Shown: positions 1 through 9,274 of the stretch, one piece after another
Position numbering within the stretch: the first letter of the stretch is position 1
How the letters are laid out: each line of letters begins with the position of its first letter
NCBI GenBank assembly: GCA_000531095.1
Contig: HG799463.1
Coordinates: 246,671 to 310,670, forward strand
From: Gemmata massiliana
Lineage (GTDB): Bacteria > Planctomycetota > Planctomycetia > Gemmatales > Gemmataceae
Reading direction: 5' to 3'
DNA length: 64,000 nucleotides
Notes under the pieces: generated by a model
The model's database searches: none
What the model was told of the DNA's origin: nothing
What the model saw: only the letters and a program-made list of their open reading frames with translations
Made by a program: the position numbers and the translations under genes

Positions 1-330
1 CCCGGCCCGAATCACCTTGACGGCCACGGCCCGGCGCAACGGAGCGGTCTGATCGGCCGCCCAGACCGTGCCCATACCGCCCTCGCCAACGATTTCGCGC
101 AGGCGGTACCGGTCGGCCAGTACGGTACCCGTGGCGCCCACAGGCCCGGCCGCCCAGCTTTCGGCGGGCGCATCTTTGAGGACCAGCGACGGGCGATCGG
201 TCAGCGCGTCGAGTTGTGCCTGACAGGTCGAACAAACGTCGATGTGGTCGGTCGCCGCTGCCAACGACGGCGGGTCCAGTCGGCCGGTCAGGAAGTCGCG
301 AAGCCCCTGCTCCCCCAAACAGCCGGTCAT
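1..330 (-). CDS. Ser/Thr protein kinase with N-terminal zinc-type motif (partial, runs off left edge)
   Basis: Only the first 110 residues are inside the window. They start with MTGCLGEQGL and contain an H-x3-C-x2-C motif (HIDVCSTC, about residues 29-36), the pattern of anti-sigma zinc fingers (zf-HC2). A protein kinase domain then begins at about residue 72 with a glycine loop (VGEGGMGTVW) and the ATP-binding lysine in VAVKVI. The remainder of the domain is beyond the edge. The ATG overlaps the TGA of the sigma factor gene upstream (ATGA, 327-330), so translation of the two is probably coupled. A signalling role tied to that sigma factor is inferred; the zinc motif makes a direct anti-sigma contact conceivable. 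The kinase assignment is firm; the regulatory role is not shown by sequence. Confidence 0.85.
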   Translation of the reverse strand, partial: MTGCLGEQGLRDFLTGRLDPPSLAAATDHIDVCSTCQAQLDALTDRPSLVLKDAPAESWAAGPVGATGTVLADRYRLREIVGEGGMGTVWAADQTAPLRRAVAVKVIRAG

Positions 331-929
331 AGCTCTTCCTCGGACGCGCGGACGAACTCCTGGAGCATGGCCTGAACCTTACTCTTGGCGACGAACACCG
401 CGCCGACGTTCATCCCGAGCCGGTTCGCGGCTTCGGTCCCCTTCAGCCCCTCGACAGCGGTCAGCACGAACGCCTGCCAGGTGCGCCCCTCGACCCGCGC
501 ACGAACCTGTTCGTATGCCCGCTCCAGTAGTTCGTGATCGAAGGCCGCCAGGAGCCGCTGATCCAGGTCGTCGCGGGCCGCGACCTGGTCCAGCACGTTG
601 AGCGCCGCCGACCCGCCGGCCCCGGCACGGGCGCCGACGCGGTAGAAGTCGCTCCAGGCGTGCCGCGCCAGTGTCTTGAGCCAGGCGCGGAACCGCCTAG
701 ACGGGTCGTACTGGAAGTCGCGCAGTTTTTGGGTGAGCTGTAGGAGGACGTTTTGGGTCACGTCGGCGGCGTCGGCTTCTTGCAGGCCCCAGTGCCGGCA
801 CCAGGCGGATATCTGTGGCCCGTAGCGTGCCACGAATTGGTCCCACGCCGCCGGATCGTCCGGGGTGTGTTGCAGCCTGAAAAGTAGGCTGGCGCGCGTC
901 CGCAGTTGAGAGCCTTCGCTGTCCGTCAT
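327..929 (-). CDS. ECF-type RNA polymerase sigma factor
   Basis: A 200-residue sigma-70 family protein of extracytoplasmic-function type. Region 2 lies around residues 30-95, with DAADVTQNVLLQL matching the usual core-binding helix and FRAWLKTLARHAW following it. Region 4 near the C-terminus reads EGLKGTEAANRLGMNVGAVFVAKSKV, the helix-turn-helix that reads the -35 element. I chose the ATG at 929 (MTDSEGSQ); an upstream in-frame start at 971 would add only 14 low-complexity residues. The stop overlaps the start of the downstream kinase. The pair fits the planctomycete arrangement in which an ECF sigma factor is encoded with a Ser/Thr kinase that presumably controls it. Target promoters cannot be inferred. 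Confidence 0.9.
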   Translation of the reverse strand: MTDSEGSQLRTRASLLFRLQHTPDDPAAWDQFVARYGPQISAWCRHWGLQEADAADVTQNVLLQLTQKLRDFQYDPSRRFRAWLKTLARHAWSDFYRVGARAGAGGSAALNVLDQVAARDDLDQRLLAAFDHELLERAYEQVRARVEGRTWQAFVLTAVEGLKGTEAANRLGMNVGAVFVAKSKVQAMLQEFVRASEEEL

Positions 930-1149
930 ATGGGGTGAGGGCAGTGTAAGCGGGTGGCCCGGCAGGGGCAATCCTCACGAAAACCCGGCGCGGCCCATCA
1001 ACTCAGCGGCGCGGCCGGTAGCACGAGGAGACACCGGGCTTCGCCACGTCTTGATGACCGTGCCGGTTACCGGGGTTACAACACCTACGGTGGGCGGGAG
1101 CGTTATTACAGGAGTCGACAGGATCGGGGCGATTGAGTTCTCGACGGAA

Positions 1150-2330
1150 TGGAAGCGCCACTGGTACCGTGCGGTAGCCCAACCGCGGCATATGCCTGGA
1201 GAAGTAGCCCAACAATTTCTCCGCCGCCTTCTGACGACCCGCCCGTTCCTCCGGTTTCTCGACGGCCAACAGTTCGGCCACCCACGCGCACACACCCGAC
1301 CAACCGTCCTTCAGCAGCAATTCTCGCCCCCGCTCGAATGCCGTCGTTGCCTCCGGCGTGCCCTCACCGAAGATCGCCTGAGCACAACAATCGCTCGCTG
1401 GCGCGGTAAATGTCCAACGTCTGGGTGCAACCCGGTAACACCCGCTCGACACTCTTCCAGATCCAACTCGCACCGTCGCCCCGCGCCTGCACCGCCGCGA
1501 ACGCGGTCGCGCCCAGGTGCCGCAGGGACGGCCCCCAACTCCTGCGGAACACCTTGCTCGCGGCGATCATCGCGAACGACACGACGGCACTCGCCTCCGG
1601 CAACCGGTCGTCCTGCCACTGGGGGGGGGTATCGCCGGCGCGCCGGTCTCCCGCTTCGAGATCACGGCGATCTTCAGGTCCGTCCAGCCCTTCTCGCGGG
1701 TGTTCATCTTGCCCGCGTCGATCGCCAACTCCACCTCACCCTCGGCTCGGCGGAACGTCCCGGCGGTGACGCCATCTTCCGGCTGGAACGCCACCATCGC
1801 CCGCCCGTGCAACGCCACCAACGCGCGCAAGGTTTCGGGGGCGACGCGCGCACCCAGCATCTGGCGCAGGTGCTCGCTGCTCTTGGCGAACGACATGTCC
1901 GCCGCCGGTCGGCAGCACTGCTTCGGGACGACTCGGCTGAACCGGTGGTTCAGGCCGATCAGGGCATCGGCCGCATAGAACTCTTCCGCCCCGCAGCGGC
2001 ATTGCCAGTACCGCCGCTTCAGGCTCAGAACACCCACGGTCGTCACGAACTGGCGGAACTTGGCCCCGCGGTTCTCTTTGGCTTGCCCACAAGGGCAGGT
2101 GCGGATCGGCGCCCCCTTTTTTGGCGACCTCGATCCGGCCGCCCACCGCCTCCGCCAGAACCTGCCTGCACAGGTCGCGGCCCTTGTCGATCGCGGCCGC
2201 CTCGCAAGCGTCAAGCACGGTGCCGTCGGGGGGCGGACAAGGCGAGGGCCTGCAACTCCTCATGGAGGGCAAGTAGGCGGCGAACAAGCGCTTCGCTGGT
2301 AGCGGGGATTTCGATGGTTATGGTGCCAGC
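1150..2330 (-). pseudogene. ISKra4-family transposase remnant, multiply frameshifted
   Basis: Transposase sequence is spread over all three minus-strand frames. In order: LVRRLLALHEELQALAL near 2260-2300; CEAAAIDKGRDLCRQVLAEA near 2150-2200; a zinc-like CPCGQA and CRCGAEEF segment with GWTDLKIAVISKRETG at about 1640-2110; LPEASAVVSFAMIAASKV near 1530-1600; and FGEGTPEATTAFERGRELL at 1180-1385. Changes of frame fall in homopolymers (C run near 2225, A6 near 2117, a 9-base C run at 1621-1629) and near 1390. The C-terminal part with the last catalytic acid is missing, so the element is dead and truncated at its 3' end. I could not define terminal inverted repeats or a target-site duplication. 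Confidence 0.8.
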
Positions 2331-2490
2331 CACTGAACATCCGGTTCGGGAATGGATTCACCCTCTTACCCAAATTACCCCATCGCCACCAGAGAAGTTG
2401 GCTACACCCGAGCGCCTCAATTGAGGTTGACGCAGTCCACGCGCGAAGTCATATCCCCTGCCCAAGCCAGTCTGAGTACCCGCAGAGGGC

Positions 2491-2982
2491 ATGCGAATGA
2501 TTCGCGTGGGGGCGTTGATGAGCGCATTAGCTTTTGGAGCGGTCGCGTGGGCCGACCCACCCGCGGCAGCTCCGTCGAGCGATCAAGACAAGGTGCAGGG
2601 CTACTGGAAGCCGCTCCAGTGCGATTACGAGGGCAAGGCCATGATGCCCACGGACATCATGAAGCAGGTCACTGTTGTGTTCGATAAGGACCAATACCAC
2701 CTGTATTTCAAGGACTCGAAGCTTGATAAGGACGGGAAGCCGATCATCTTCCGGCTCGCTCTCGCGAGCATTCAGTTCGACCCGAGCACGACGCCGAAAT
2801 CGATCACGTTCGAGTTCGCCGAAGGCCCGCTGAAGGGCAAAAAGAGCCACGGCATCTACGAACTGGCCGGGAACCAACTGAAAATGTGCTACTGCACGAC
2901 GGACAAGCCGAAGCCCACGAAATTCGAGTCCCCGGCCAACAGCGGGCACTTCCTCGAAACGTGGGCGCGCCAGGTGAAGTGA
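2491..2982 (+). CDS. Secreted TIGR03067-family protein
   Basis: A 163-residue protein with an N-terminal signal peptide (hydrophobic stretch LMSALAFGAVAWA, cleavage likely after AWA). The mature part fits the TIGR03067 family seen repeatedly in Gemmata-like planctomycetes: an opening VQGYWKPLQ, a central FDKDQYHLYFK strand, then FDPSTTPKSITFEF and GIYELAGNQLKMCY, ending in ESPANSGHFLETWAR. These proteins are probably small beta-rich extracytoplasmic domains of unknown function. Start at 2491; an ATG six bases on is also possible. The next gene begins 78 bases downstream on the same strand and is also a small secreted protein, so they may be co-transcribed. Confidence 0.8.
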   Translation: MRMIRVGALMSALAFGAVAWADPPAAAPSSDQDKVQGYWKPLQCDYEGKAMMPTDIMKQVTVVFDKDQYHLYFKDSKLDKDGKPIIFRLALASIQFDPSTTPKSITFEFAEGPLKGKKSHGIYELAGNQLKMCYCTTDKPKPTKFESPANSGHFLETWARQVK

Positions 2983-3060
2983 GGAAGTAAGTTTGGGCTG
3001 GCAGCGTCCGCTGCCTCGCGGGAAAATACCTCCGGTTCGCACAGACCCAGGAGGTACGCG

Positions 3061-3561
3061 ATGAACCCCGTGCTGAAGATGTTTGCCGCGGTCGCACTGG
3101 TATTGGTACCGACCGCCGGCGTACTGGTGCAGGCGGCGCCGGCCAAAGACGGCGACCCGGCACTGACCGGCACCGTGTGGAAGGGCAAGCTCACGCAAAA
3201 GGGCGAGTTCAAGGGAACGGGTGGCGGGCCACCCGAGTTCGATTGCGAACTCACAATCACCAAGCGCGACGGCGAAAAATTCGAGGCCGATCTCGCCGAG
3301 AAGACCGACGAACTGAAGGTCACGTACCTCGTCCGCGGAACGATCGCCCTCGTGGACAAGAGCAACAAGGACAAGGGCTACAAGATCGAGTTCGAGTCGA
3401 TCGGCTCGAAGGACGTCGAGAACACCGAGGCGATTACCAAGATCCCGTACACGGGAACGGTCAAGGACAAGAAGATCAAGGGCACCTGGAAGTACCCGGC
3501 GAACGAAGACGGGACCACACTCGAAGGCGCCTTCGAGTTCGAGCTGACGAAGAAAGACTAA
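3061..3561 (+). CDS. Small secreted protein, unknown function
   Basis: A 166-residue protein with a clear signal peptide (MNPVLKMFAAVALVLVPTAG, cleavage probably near VQAA-AP). The mature part is lysine- and acid-rich with alternating beta-strand pattern (TVWKGKLTQKGEF, FDCELTITKRDGEKFEADL, YTGTVKDKKIKGTWKYP, FEFELTKKD). It resembles secreted lipocalin-like or beta-barrel domains common in planctomycetes, but I do not recognise a named family. An AGGAGG ribosome binding site lies about 6 bases before the ATG at 3061. Hairpins after the stop probably end the transcript. Confidence 0.75.
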   Translation: MNPVLKMFAAVALVLVPTAGVLVQAAPAKDGDPALTGTVWKGKLTQKGEFKGTGGGPPEFDCELTITKRDGEKFEADLAEKTDELKVTYLVRGTIALVDKSNKDKGYKIEFESIGSKDVENTEAITKIPYTGTVKDKKIKGTWKYPANEDGTTLEGAFEFELTKKD

Positions 3562-3595
3562 ACCTTCTCTAGATTGGCTGCGTTAGCACGCTCTT

Positions 3596-3684
3596 GAGCA
3601 CAGGCAGAAAGCCTGTGCTCTTCGTGTTTATTGCTCGTGGCACAGGCCTCTGGAACGCCTCCACAGGCCAGAGGCCTGTGCCAC
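3596..3684. terminator. Two stacked hairpins between convergent genes
   Basis: A 10-base perfect stem (3596-3605 with 3611-3620, loop AGAAA) is followed by a 17-base perfect stem (3637-3653 with 3668-3684). The site separates the plus-strand secreted protein (stop 3561) from the minus-strand amidohydrolase (stop 3712), so it probably serves as a bidirectional terminator. The second stem shares its core with a hairpin at 21572-21626, suggesting a repeat family. Confidence 0.6.
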
Positions 3685-3711
3685 CAAACCACGAACCAGC
3701 CCCACTCAACT

Positions 3712-5373
3712 TCACTTCCGCTCGAAGACCACTTTTCCGCCAACGACCGTGAGCAGAACCTTCGTATCGGCGATCTTGTCCTTCTCGGCGGGTGCGAAGA
3801 TATCGCGAGAGAGGAGAACAAAGTCGGCCAACTTGCCGACCCAGATGCTCCCGCGATCCTTCTCCTGAAACCCCGCGAACGCGCTCCCGAGCGTGTACGC
3901 TTCAACCGCCTCAGCGACGGTGATCCGCTGTTCCGGATACCACCCGTTCGGGTGCTTGCCGTCGATCGTGCGCCGGTTCACCGCCGCGTCGATACCGGGC
4001 AGCGGATCGATCGGCGCCACCGGCCAGTCCGAACCGAACGCCAGTTTCGCTCCCGAACCGAGCAGCGAGCGGTAGGCATACGAACTGGCACACCGCTTCG
4101 CGCCGATGCGCCCCTCGGCCCAGCGCCCGTCGTCGATCACGTGATACGGCTGCATCGAGGCTATCACGCTCAGGTCTTTGAAGCGCTTGTAGTCTTCCGA
4201 ACGGAGGTGCTGTGCGTGCTCGATGCGGAACCGGCGATCCTTCGCGCCGTTTTGCTTCGCCACGTCAGCGAACAGGTCGAGTAGCACCGCGTTAGCCTGA
4301 TCCCCGATCGCATGAACGCACACGTTCATGCCCGCCGCATCCGCGCCCCGGATGTAACTCCGCATCGTGTCCGGTTCGGTAACGTAGACACCGGTGACCT
4401 TCGCGTCCGTTTCATACGGCGCAAACATCTTCGCGGTGCTACTCCCGAGCGACCCGTCCATGAACCCCTTTACGCCGCCGATGCGCACGAAATCGTTGCC
4501 GAAGTCGGCGGTCGCGCCGGTGTTCGCGAGTTCCTTATAAAGTGCGATCGGCCACCGCAAATCGATGCGGCACGTGAGTTTCCCCTCGCGCGCGAGTCGC
4601 TGGTAAATGCGAAAGAGCTTGCGCCGCGTTTCGGGCGCGCTCCCGTCGAGGTCTTGAACGCTTGTCACGCCCACTTCGGCCGCGGCCTTCTGCGCTGTGA
4701 GCACGGCTTCGAGGATCTCCGCATCGCCGGGGTCCGGAATGAGCCGGTCCACGAGTGCCATCGCGTTGTCTTTGAGAATACCCGAGGGCGTCTTCCCGTC
4801 CGCGAGGCGGTAGATCACTCCACCGGGCGGGTCTTTGGTGTCGGCCGTGATCCCGGCGAGCTTGAGCGCCGCGGAGTTCGCAAGCCCCATGTGCCCGTCG
4901 TACCGGTTGATGAAGACGGGACGGTCCTTCACGAACTTGTCGACGGTTGCAGCAGTGGGCAACGCGCCTTTGAACGTGCGATCGTGGTCCCACTGCCCGC
5001 CCACGATCCAGCGCTCACGCGGGGTGTTCTTATCGAAGGCTGCCAGTCGCTTACCGAACTCCTCTTCGTCCTTCGCGTCCTTGAGATCGACCTGAGAGAG
5101 CGATTGCCCACCGGACAAAAAGTGCAAGTGACTGTCGTAGAACCCGGGAACGAGTCGCCCGCCCTTTAGGTCAATGAGCGTCGTACTCGCGCCCGCAAGT
5201 GCCTTCACTTCGGCGTCCGTACCCACTTTCACGATGCGATCGCGCCACACCGCAACCGCTTGCACCTCCGGCTGCTTGGCGTCGCCGGTCCACACTTTGC
5301 CGTTGTGAACGATGAGGTCCGCTGCAATTGGTGGCTCTGCCGCGGGTGTGAGCAGGAGCAGAAGGGTGAGCAT
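3712..5373 (-). CDS. Secreted amidohydrolase, YtcJ-like (amidohydrolase_3 family)
   Basis: A 553-residue metal-dependent hydrolase. It starts with a short signal peptide (MLTLLLLLTPAAEPP) followed by the amidohydrolase entry strand ADLIVHNGKVWTGD. The metal-binding HxH is in YDSHLHFLSGG (about residue 82). A conserved GVTSVQDLDG lies mid-protein, VCVHAIGDQA carries another histidine, the strand ending RRFRIEHAQHL another, and the catalytic aspartate is in FGSDWPVAP. The C-terminal AYTLGSAFAGFQEKDRGSI matches the usual YtcJ-type ending. The substrate cannot be predicted; relatives act on N-substituted amides and cyclic imides. It stands alone on this strand. Confidence 0.85.
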   Translation of the reverse strand: MLTLLLLLTPAAEPPIAADLIVHNGKVWTGDAKQPEVQAVAVWRDRIVKVGTDAEVKALAGASTTLIDLKGGRLVPGFYDSHLHFLSGGQSLSQVDLKDAKDEEEFGKRLAAFDKNTPRERWIVGGQWDHDRTFKGALPTAATVDKFVKDRPVFINRYDGHMGLANSAALKLAGITADTKDPPGGVIYRLADGKTPSGILKDNAMALVDRLIPDPGDAEILEAVLTAQKAAAEVGVTSVQDLDGSAPETRRKLFRIYQRLAREGKLTCRIDLRWPIALYKELANTGATADFGNDFVRIGGVKGFMDGSLGSSTAKMFAPYETDAKVTGVYVTEPDTMRSYIRGADAAGMNVCVHAIGDQANAVLLDLFADVAKQNGAKDRRFRIEHAQHLRSEDYKRFKDLSVIASMQPYHVIDDGRWAEGRIGAKRCASSYAYRSLLGSGAKLAFGSDWPVAPIDPLPGIDAAVNRRTIDGKHPNGWYPEQRITVAEAVEAYTLGSAFAGFQEKDRGSIWVGKLADFVLLSRDIFAPAEKDKIADTKVLLTVVGGKVVFERK

Positions 5374-5393
5374 TGAGGGTACTCAAGAAGCAA

Positions 5394-5661
5394 AAGAGCC
5401 GCGGATCACGCAGATAACGCGGATCAAAACAAAAGACGGGAACGGAATTTAAGCCCCGATAGGGGCGTAGGCGAGTAGCCCAGGGTGGAGCAACGCGCAA
5501 CCCTGGGCGGGGTTGTCGTCGGGAGCGCGCCGTCTCAGAACACCGGGGTTTGCGGGAGCCCGCCAGGGGTTGCGCTCGCCTGCGCCCCTATCGGGGCTTA
5601 AATCCGGCCTTCTGATCTCTTTCGTGTCTGATCCGCGTTATCTGCGTGATCCGCGGCTCTT
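5394..5661. repeat. Composite nested inverted-repeat element, copy 1
   Basis: The outer arms are 33-base perfect inverted repeats (5394-5426 and 5629-5661). Inside are 26-base arms with one mismatch (5450-5475 and 5575-5600). The centre holds a module at about 5477-5508 that recurs almost exactly at 7445-7477. No coding sequence is visible. The element fills the gap between the amidohydrolase start and the oxidoreductase stop. It looks like a non-autonomous repeat or a large folded intergenic RNA. Confidence 0.75.
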
Positions 5662-5688
5662 CTTTTCGGCTTTTCTCCCCGACTTCGC

Positions 5689-7140
5689 CTACACCTTGTC
5701 CGGCACGGTGAACGGCGCGCGGTACTTTCGCGTCAGGAGCGCGTTGGCTTCCGAGTCCTTGGAGAACGTTTCGGTCTTCGCGTCGAAGTCGAGTTTGCGG
5801 CCGGCGAAGAAGTTCTTGCCGTCGAACTTGATCCCGCTGTCCTTGAGGTGCTCGGCCATGCGTTCCAGCGCGTCTGTGCCGGACTCGTTACCCACAATCT
5901 TGCCGAGCTTCGGGTCGTAGCTCGATGCTTTACCCAGGCGGTAGCTGATGTTCCCCAGGTGGCACAGGCCGGCGGAGACGTGCCCCACTTCGATGTCCGC
6001 GTGGAGCTTCGCGGTGTCGCGGCTGCGAACGCAGTCGATGAAGTTCGTGAAGTGGTCCCCGCCGAGTTTCACGTCCGACGCCACCTTCGGGATCGGCTGC
6101 CCCTCGTCCTTCCCCTTCGGGTAGAACTTGGTGCCCGCGACGACGCCCTCCTCGAAGTGCAGAATGTTCCCAACCGTCTGCCCCCGGAACGCCGGCGACT
6201 TCAGCCCGCGCGTCTCGAAGATCAGTTGCGTTTCGCCATAATCGAATACGCTCACGAGTGCGTTGGGCGTTTCGGCCTGGTCGTTGTTCGCGTAGCGCCC
6301 GCCGAAGCTGACGACCGACTTCGGCCACGTCGCGCCGGGAATGAGCCAGCGGGCCTTGTCCATCTCGTGAACGCCCTGGTTCCCCGCGTCGCCGTTGCCG
6401 AACGCCCAGAACCAGTGCCAGCGGTAGTGGACGAGGTTCTCGTGGTACAGTTGCTCCTGCGCCGGCCCGAGCCAGATGTTGAAATCGAGGTCCGCGGGCG
6501 GGGCCTTTGTGGGCTTGGTGCCGATGTCGCCGCGGGTGCTCCCCCCGGTCCCACCGTCCTTGTAACACAGCCCGCGCGACACGAGCAGCTTGCCGAGTTT
6601 CCCGGACTTGGCAAGCGCCGCGAGGTCGGCCCATCCCTGCGAACTGCGGTTCTGAGTACCGTGCTGGACGACCCGCTTGTGCTTGCGGGCCATTTCGACC
6701 GCGATCCGGCCCTCGTGGATGTTGTGCGAACACGGTTTCTCGACGTAGACGTCCTTGCCCGCTTCGCACGCCCAGATGGTCATCAGCGCGTGCCAGTGAT
6801 TCGGCGTGGCAATGGAAACGGCGTTGAGGTCTTTGTCTTCCAGGGCTTTGCGAACGTCCTGAAGGCACGGCGCGGCGGGGCGCTCCTTGCGGGCAATTTG
6901 GTCCAGGCGCTTCTGGTAAGTGCGCTTGTCCGGGTCCACGAGGTACGCAATCTCGACGTTCTTCATGCCAAGATAAGCACCGACGTGCGACTCGCCGCGC
7001 CCGTTCAGGCCCGCGACCGCGATCCGGATGCGGTCGTTTGCTCCCATCACGCGGGCGGACGATTTCGTCCCGGCGATGGTGATGGTAGCGGCCGTGGCGA
7101 GCGACGTTTGAAGGAACCTTCGGCGCGAAACGCGAGTCAT
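5689..7140 (-). CDS. Gfo/Idh/MocA-family oxidoreductase with Tat signal
   Basis: A 483-residue NAD(P)-dependent oxidoreductase. The N-terminus has a twin-arginine signal (VSRRRFLQTSLATAATITIAG), pointing to export of the folded protein to the periplasm, as is common for this family in planctomycetes. The Rossmann fold begins at RIRIAVAGLNGRGESH. The family motif EKP is in DVYVEKPCSHNIHEG. A middle segment with NIWLGPAQ, RWHWFWAFGNGDAGNQGVHEMD and SFGGRYANND is typical of the planctomycete subgroup. The ATG at 7140 directly precedes the Tat signal; an upstream extension to 7287 is low complexity and rejected. It is monocistronic and flanked by composite repeats on both sides. The substrate, probably a sugar, is unknown. 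Confidence 0.88.
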   Translation of the reverse strand: MTRVSRRRFLQTSLATAATITIAGTKSSARVMGANDRIRIAVAGLNGRGESHVGAYLGMKNVEIAYLVDPDKRTYQKRLDQIARKERPAAPCLQDVRKALEDKDLNAVSIATPNHWHALMTIWACEAGKDVYVEKPCSHNIHEGRIAVEMARKHKRVVQHGTQNRSSQGWADLAALAKSGKLGKLLVSRGLCYKDGGTGGSTRGDIGTKPTKAPPADLDFNIWLGPAQEQLYHENLVHYRWHWFWAFGNGDAGNQGVHEMDKARWLIPGATWPKSVVSFGGRYANNDQAETPNALVSVFDYGETQLIFETRGLKSPAFRGQTVGNILHFEEGVVAGTKFYPKGKDEGQPIPKVASDVKLGGDHFTNFIDCVRSRDTAKLHADIEVGHVSAGLCHLGNISYRLGKASSYDPKLGKIVGNESGTDALERMAEHLKDSGIKFDGKNFFAGRKLDFDAKTETFSKDSEANALLTRKYRAPFTVPDKV

Positions 7141-7240
7141 GGATTGGCTCCGGCAGCGTGGTGGGAGGGGCGGGTACGATGAACCATACCCGCCGCTCGC
7201 GCCCGGAGCAAACGCGATCTTCACAGGTTGAGAGGCACGG

Positions 7241-7530
7241 ATTGGCCACAAAAAGGCACAAAGGGCACAAAAGAAAACAGAAAGCAAAGCGCAAGTTTGG
7301 CTTTAGCCCCGTAGGGGCGTAGGCGAGTAGCCAGGGGTGAAGCGAGCCACGCGAGCGCAACCCCTGGCGGGCTCCCACAAACCCGATGTTGAGGCAGCGC
7401 GCGCATCGCGGCAGTGCTCTCATCGTGGCATCGTGGCAGAGCGTAGCCCAGGGTGGAGCAACGCGCAACCCTGGGCTACGCTCTGCCGCCCCTACGGGGC
7501 TAAAACCCTTCGTGCCTTTTTGTGGCCAAT
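7241..7530. repeat. Composite nested inverted-repeat element, copy 2
   Basis: The outer arms are 19-base perfect inverted repeats (7241-7259 and 7512-7530). Inside are 17-base perfect arms (7302-7318 and 7488-7504), then an 18-base perfect hairpin (7437-7454 and 7468-7485). Its core module matches copy 1 at 5477-5508. The 7545-7580 stretch just outside repeats part of the outer arm of copy 1. The whole 7141-7690 gap is this element plus flanks; no gene is visible. Confidence 0.75.
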
Positions 7531-7690
7531 TCGCCTTCTTGCTCTGATCGGCGTGATCCGCGTTATCTGCGGTTCATTTTCACTCTTTGCCAGCCCACAA
7601 AAACCGTTTGCGAGCGATTCCCGTTTCGGGTAAACTTCTGACACCTACCGAACGGTCCGGCCCTCCTCCCAACTCCCCCCGGAGTTTCAC

Positions 7691-9160
7691 ATGCTGGTCA
7701 TTCCCGGTTCAGCGGCGAAGAGCGATTGTGATGGCGTGACGCGCCGCGATTTACTCCGCGTGGGCGGGTCCGGGGTTCTCGGGCTTACTCTCGGCGACCT
7801 CTTCTCGCTCCAAAAGGCCAGCGCGAACAACACCAAGGGCGACGCCGGAAACGGCCCGGGCTTCGGCAAAGCGAAGAGTGTCATCTTCATCTACTTGCAG
7901 GGCGGGCCGAGTCACCTCGACTTGTGGGATCCGAAGGACAACGTTCCGGACAAGGTGAAGAGCGTCTTCAAGCACCAGCAGACGAAGCTGACCGGCACGC
8001 ACGTCACGGAGCTGCTGCCGAAGATCGCGACCGTGCTCGACAAGACCACACTGATGCGCGCGGTGAGCTACACGCCCTACGGTCTGTTCAACCACACCGC
8101 GGCCATTTACCAGATGCACACGGGCTACACCACCGACAAGGTGAGCGCGTCCGGGCAGCTGGAACCGCCCAGCCCGAAGGACTTCCCCACGCTCGGCTCC
8201 AACATCATCAAGATGAAGCCGCCGACCGTGCCGATGCTGCCCTTCGTAATGATGCCGCGGCCCCTGCAAGAGTCGAACGTCGTGGGCAAGGGCGGCAGCG
8301 CGGGGTTCCTGGGTAAGGGGTACGACCCGTACCTTCTCTACCCGCCCGGCGACGACATGGACATGGCGAAGATGGACCGCATCCGCACCGACGACCTGAA
8401 GCTCCGCGAGGAACTCACGCCGGTCCGGATGGAGCGCCGAGCCACGCTCCGCGAGACCATCAGCAAGGGTATGCCGGAAGTAGAAGCGGCGGTCGCGAAG
8501 CACGACCTCGACGAATACTACGGCAAGGCACTCGGGCTGGTCGTGAGCGGACGCGCGAAGAAGGCGTTCGAGTTGACCGAAGAGAAGGCCGAACTCCGGG
8601 AGAAGTACGGCAAGAACACGTTCGGCCAGAGCCTGCTCCTGGCCCGCCGGCTCGTCGAGGCCGGCACCCGGTTCGTCGAGGTCGTGTGGCCGAAGGTCGC
8701 GAACAGCGACAACCACTCGTGGGACGTCCACACGGGCCTGTCCACGCGAATGAAGACACAGGCGGCCCCGATGCTCGATAGCGGGCTCTCGACGCTGATT
8801 ACCGACCTCGACGAGCGCGGGCTGCTGAAGGAAACGCTCGTGGTGTGCGTGGGCGAGTTCGGCCGCAGCCCGCAGCGCGGGGTCAGCACCTCGGGCAACC
8901 AGAACAACGACGACGGCCGCGACCACTGGCCGTACTGCTACACCGGCGTCATCGCCGGCGCGGGTGTCAAGCGCGGGTACGTTCACGGGAAGAGCGACAA
9001 GACCGCCAGCGCCCCGGTCGAAGGCGCGATTCACCCGACGGAACTGCTCGCGACGATCTACCACTCGGTCGGCATCAAGCCGGACACGATCGTGTACAAC
9101 CACCTGAACCAGCCGCGCGAACTGGTGAAGGGCGAGGTCGTCAGCGGCCTGTTGAGCTAA
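7691..9160 (+). CDS. DUF1501 domain protein (Tat-type signal)
   Basis: A 489-residue DUF1501 protein, a family distantly related to sulfatases and alkaline phosphatases. The N-terminus has a Tat-like signal with [19 protein letters not shown]. Family motifs: [85 protein letters not shown] and a C-terminal [10 protein letters not shown]. In planctomycetes the gene usually sits next to a DUF1549/DUF1553 cytochrome gene; none is present here. Its biochemical role is unknown. A rho-independent-like hairpin follows the stop. Confidence 0.9.
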   Translation: MLVIPGSAAKSDCDGVTRRDLLRVGGSGVLGLTLGDLFSLQKASANNTKGDAGNGPGFGKAKSVIFIYLQGGPSHLDLWDPKDNVPDKVKSVFKHQQTKLTGTHVTELLPKIATVLDKTTLMRAVSYTPYGLFNHTAAIYQMHTGYTTDKVSASGQLEPPSPKDFPTLGSNIIKMKPPTVPMLPFVMMPRPLQESNVVGKGGSAGFLGKGYDPYLLYPPGDDMDMAKMDRIRTDDLKLREELTPVRMERRATLRETISKGMPEVEAAVAKHDLDEYYGKALGLVVSGRAKKAFELTEEKAELREKYGKNTFGQSLLLARRLVEAGTRFVEVVWPKVANSDNHSWDVHTGLSTRMKTQAAPMLDSGLSTLITDLDERGLLKETLVVCVGEFGRSPQRGVSTSGNQNNDDGRDHWPYCYTGVIAGAGVKRGYVHGKSDKTASAPVEGAIHPTELLATIYHSVGIKPDTIVYNHLNQPRELVKGEVVSGLLS

Positions 9161-9186
9161 CCATACCCTCGGCAGTAACAAAAGAA

Positions 9187-9210
9187 ACCCGCGCCCAGTG
9201 GGGCGCGGGT
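9187..9210 (+). terminator. Hairpin terminator after the DUF1501 gene
   Basis: A 10-base perfect stem (9187-9196 with 9201-9210, loop AGTG) sits 26 bases after the DUF1501 stop, ahead of convergent tsaD. There is no strong T-run on either side. Confidence 0.6.
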
Positions 9211-9274
9211 CAGTTCTGATTCACAAGTCTCCGAACACTTCACCACGGGATGTGCGAGCACTCCCATCACCGCA

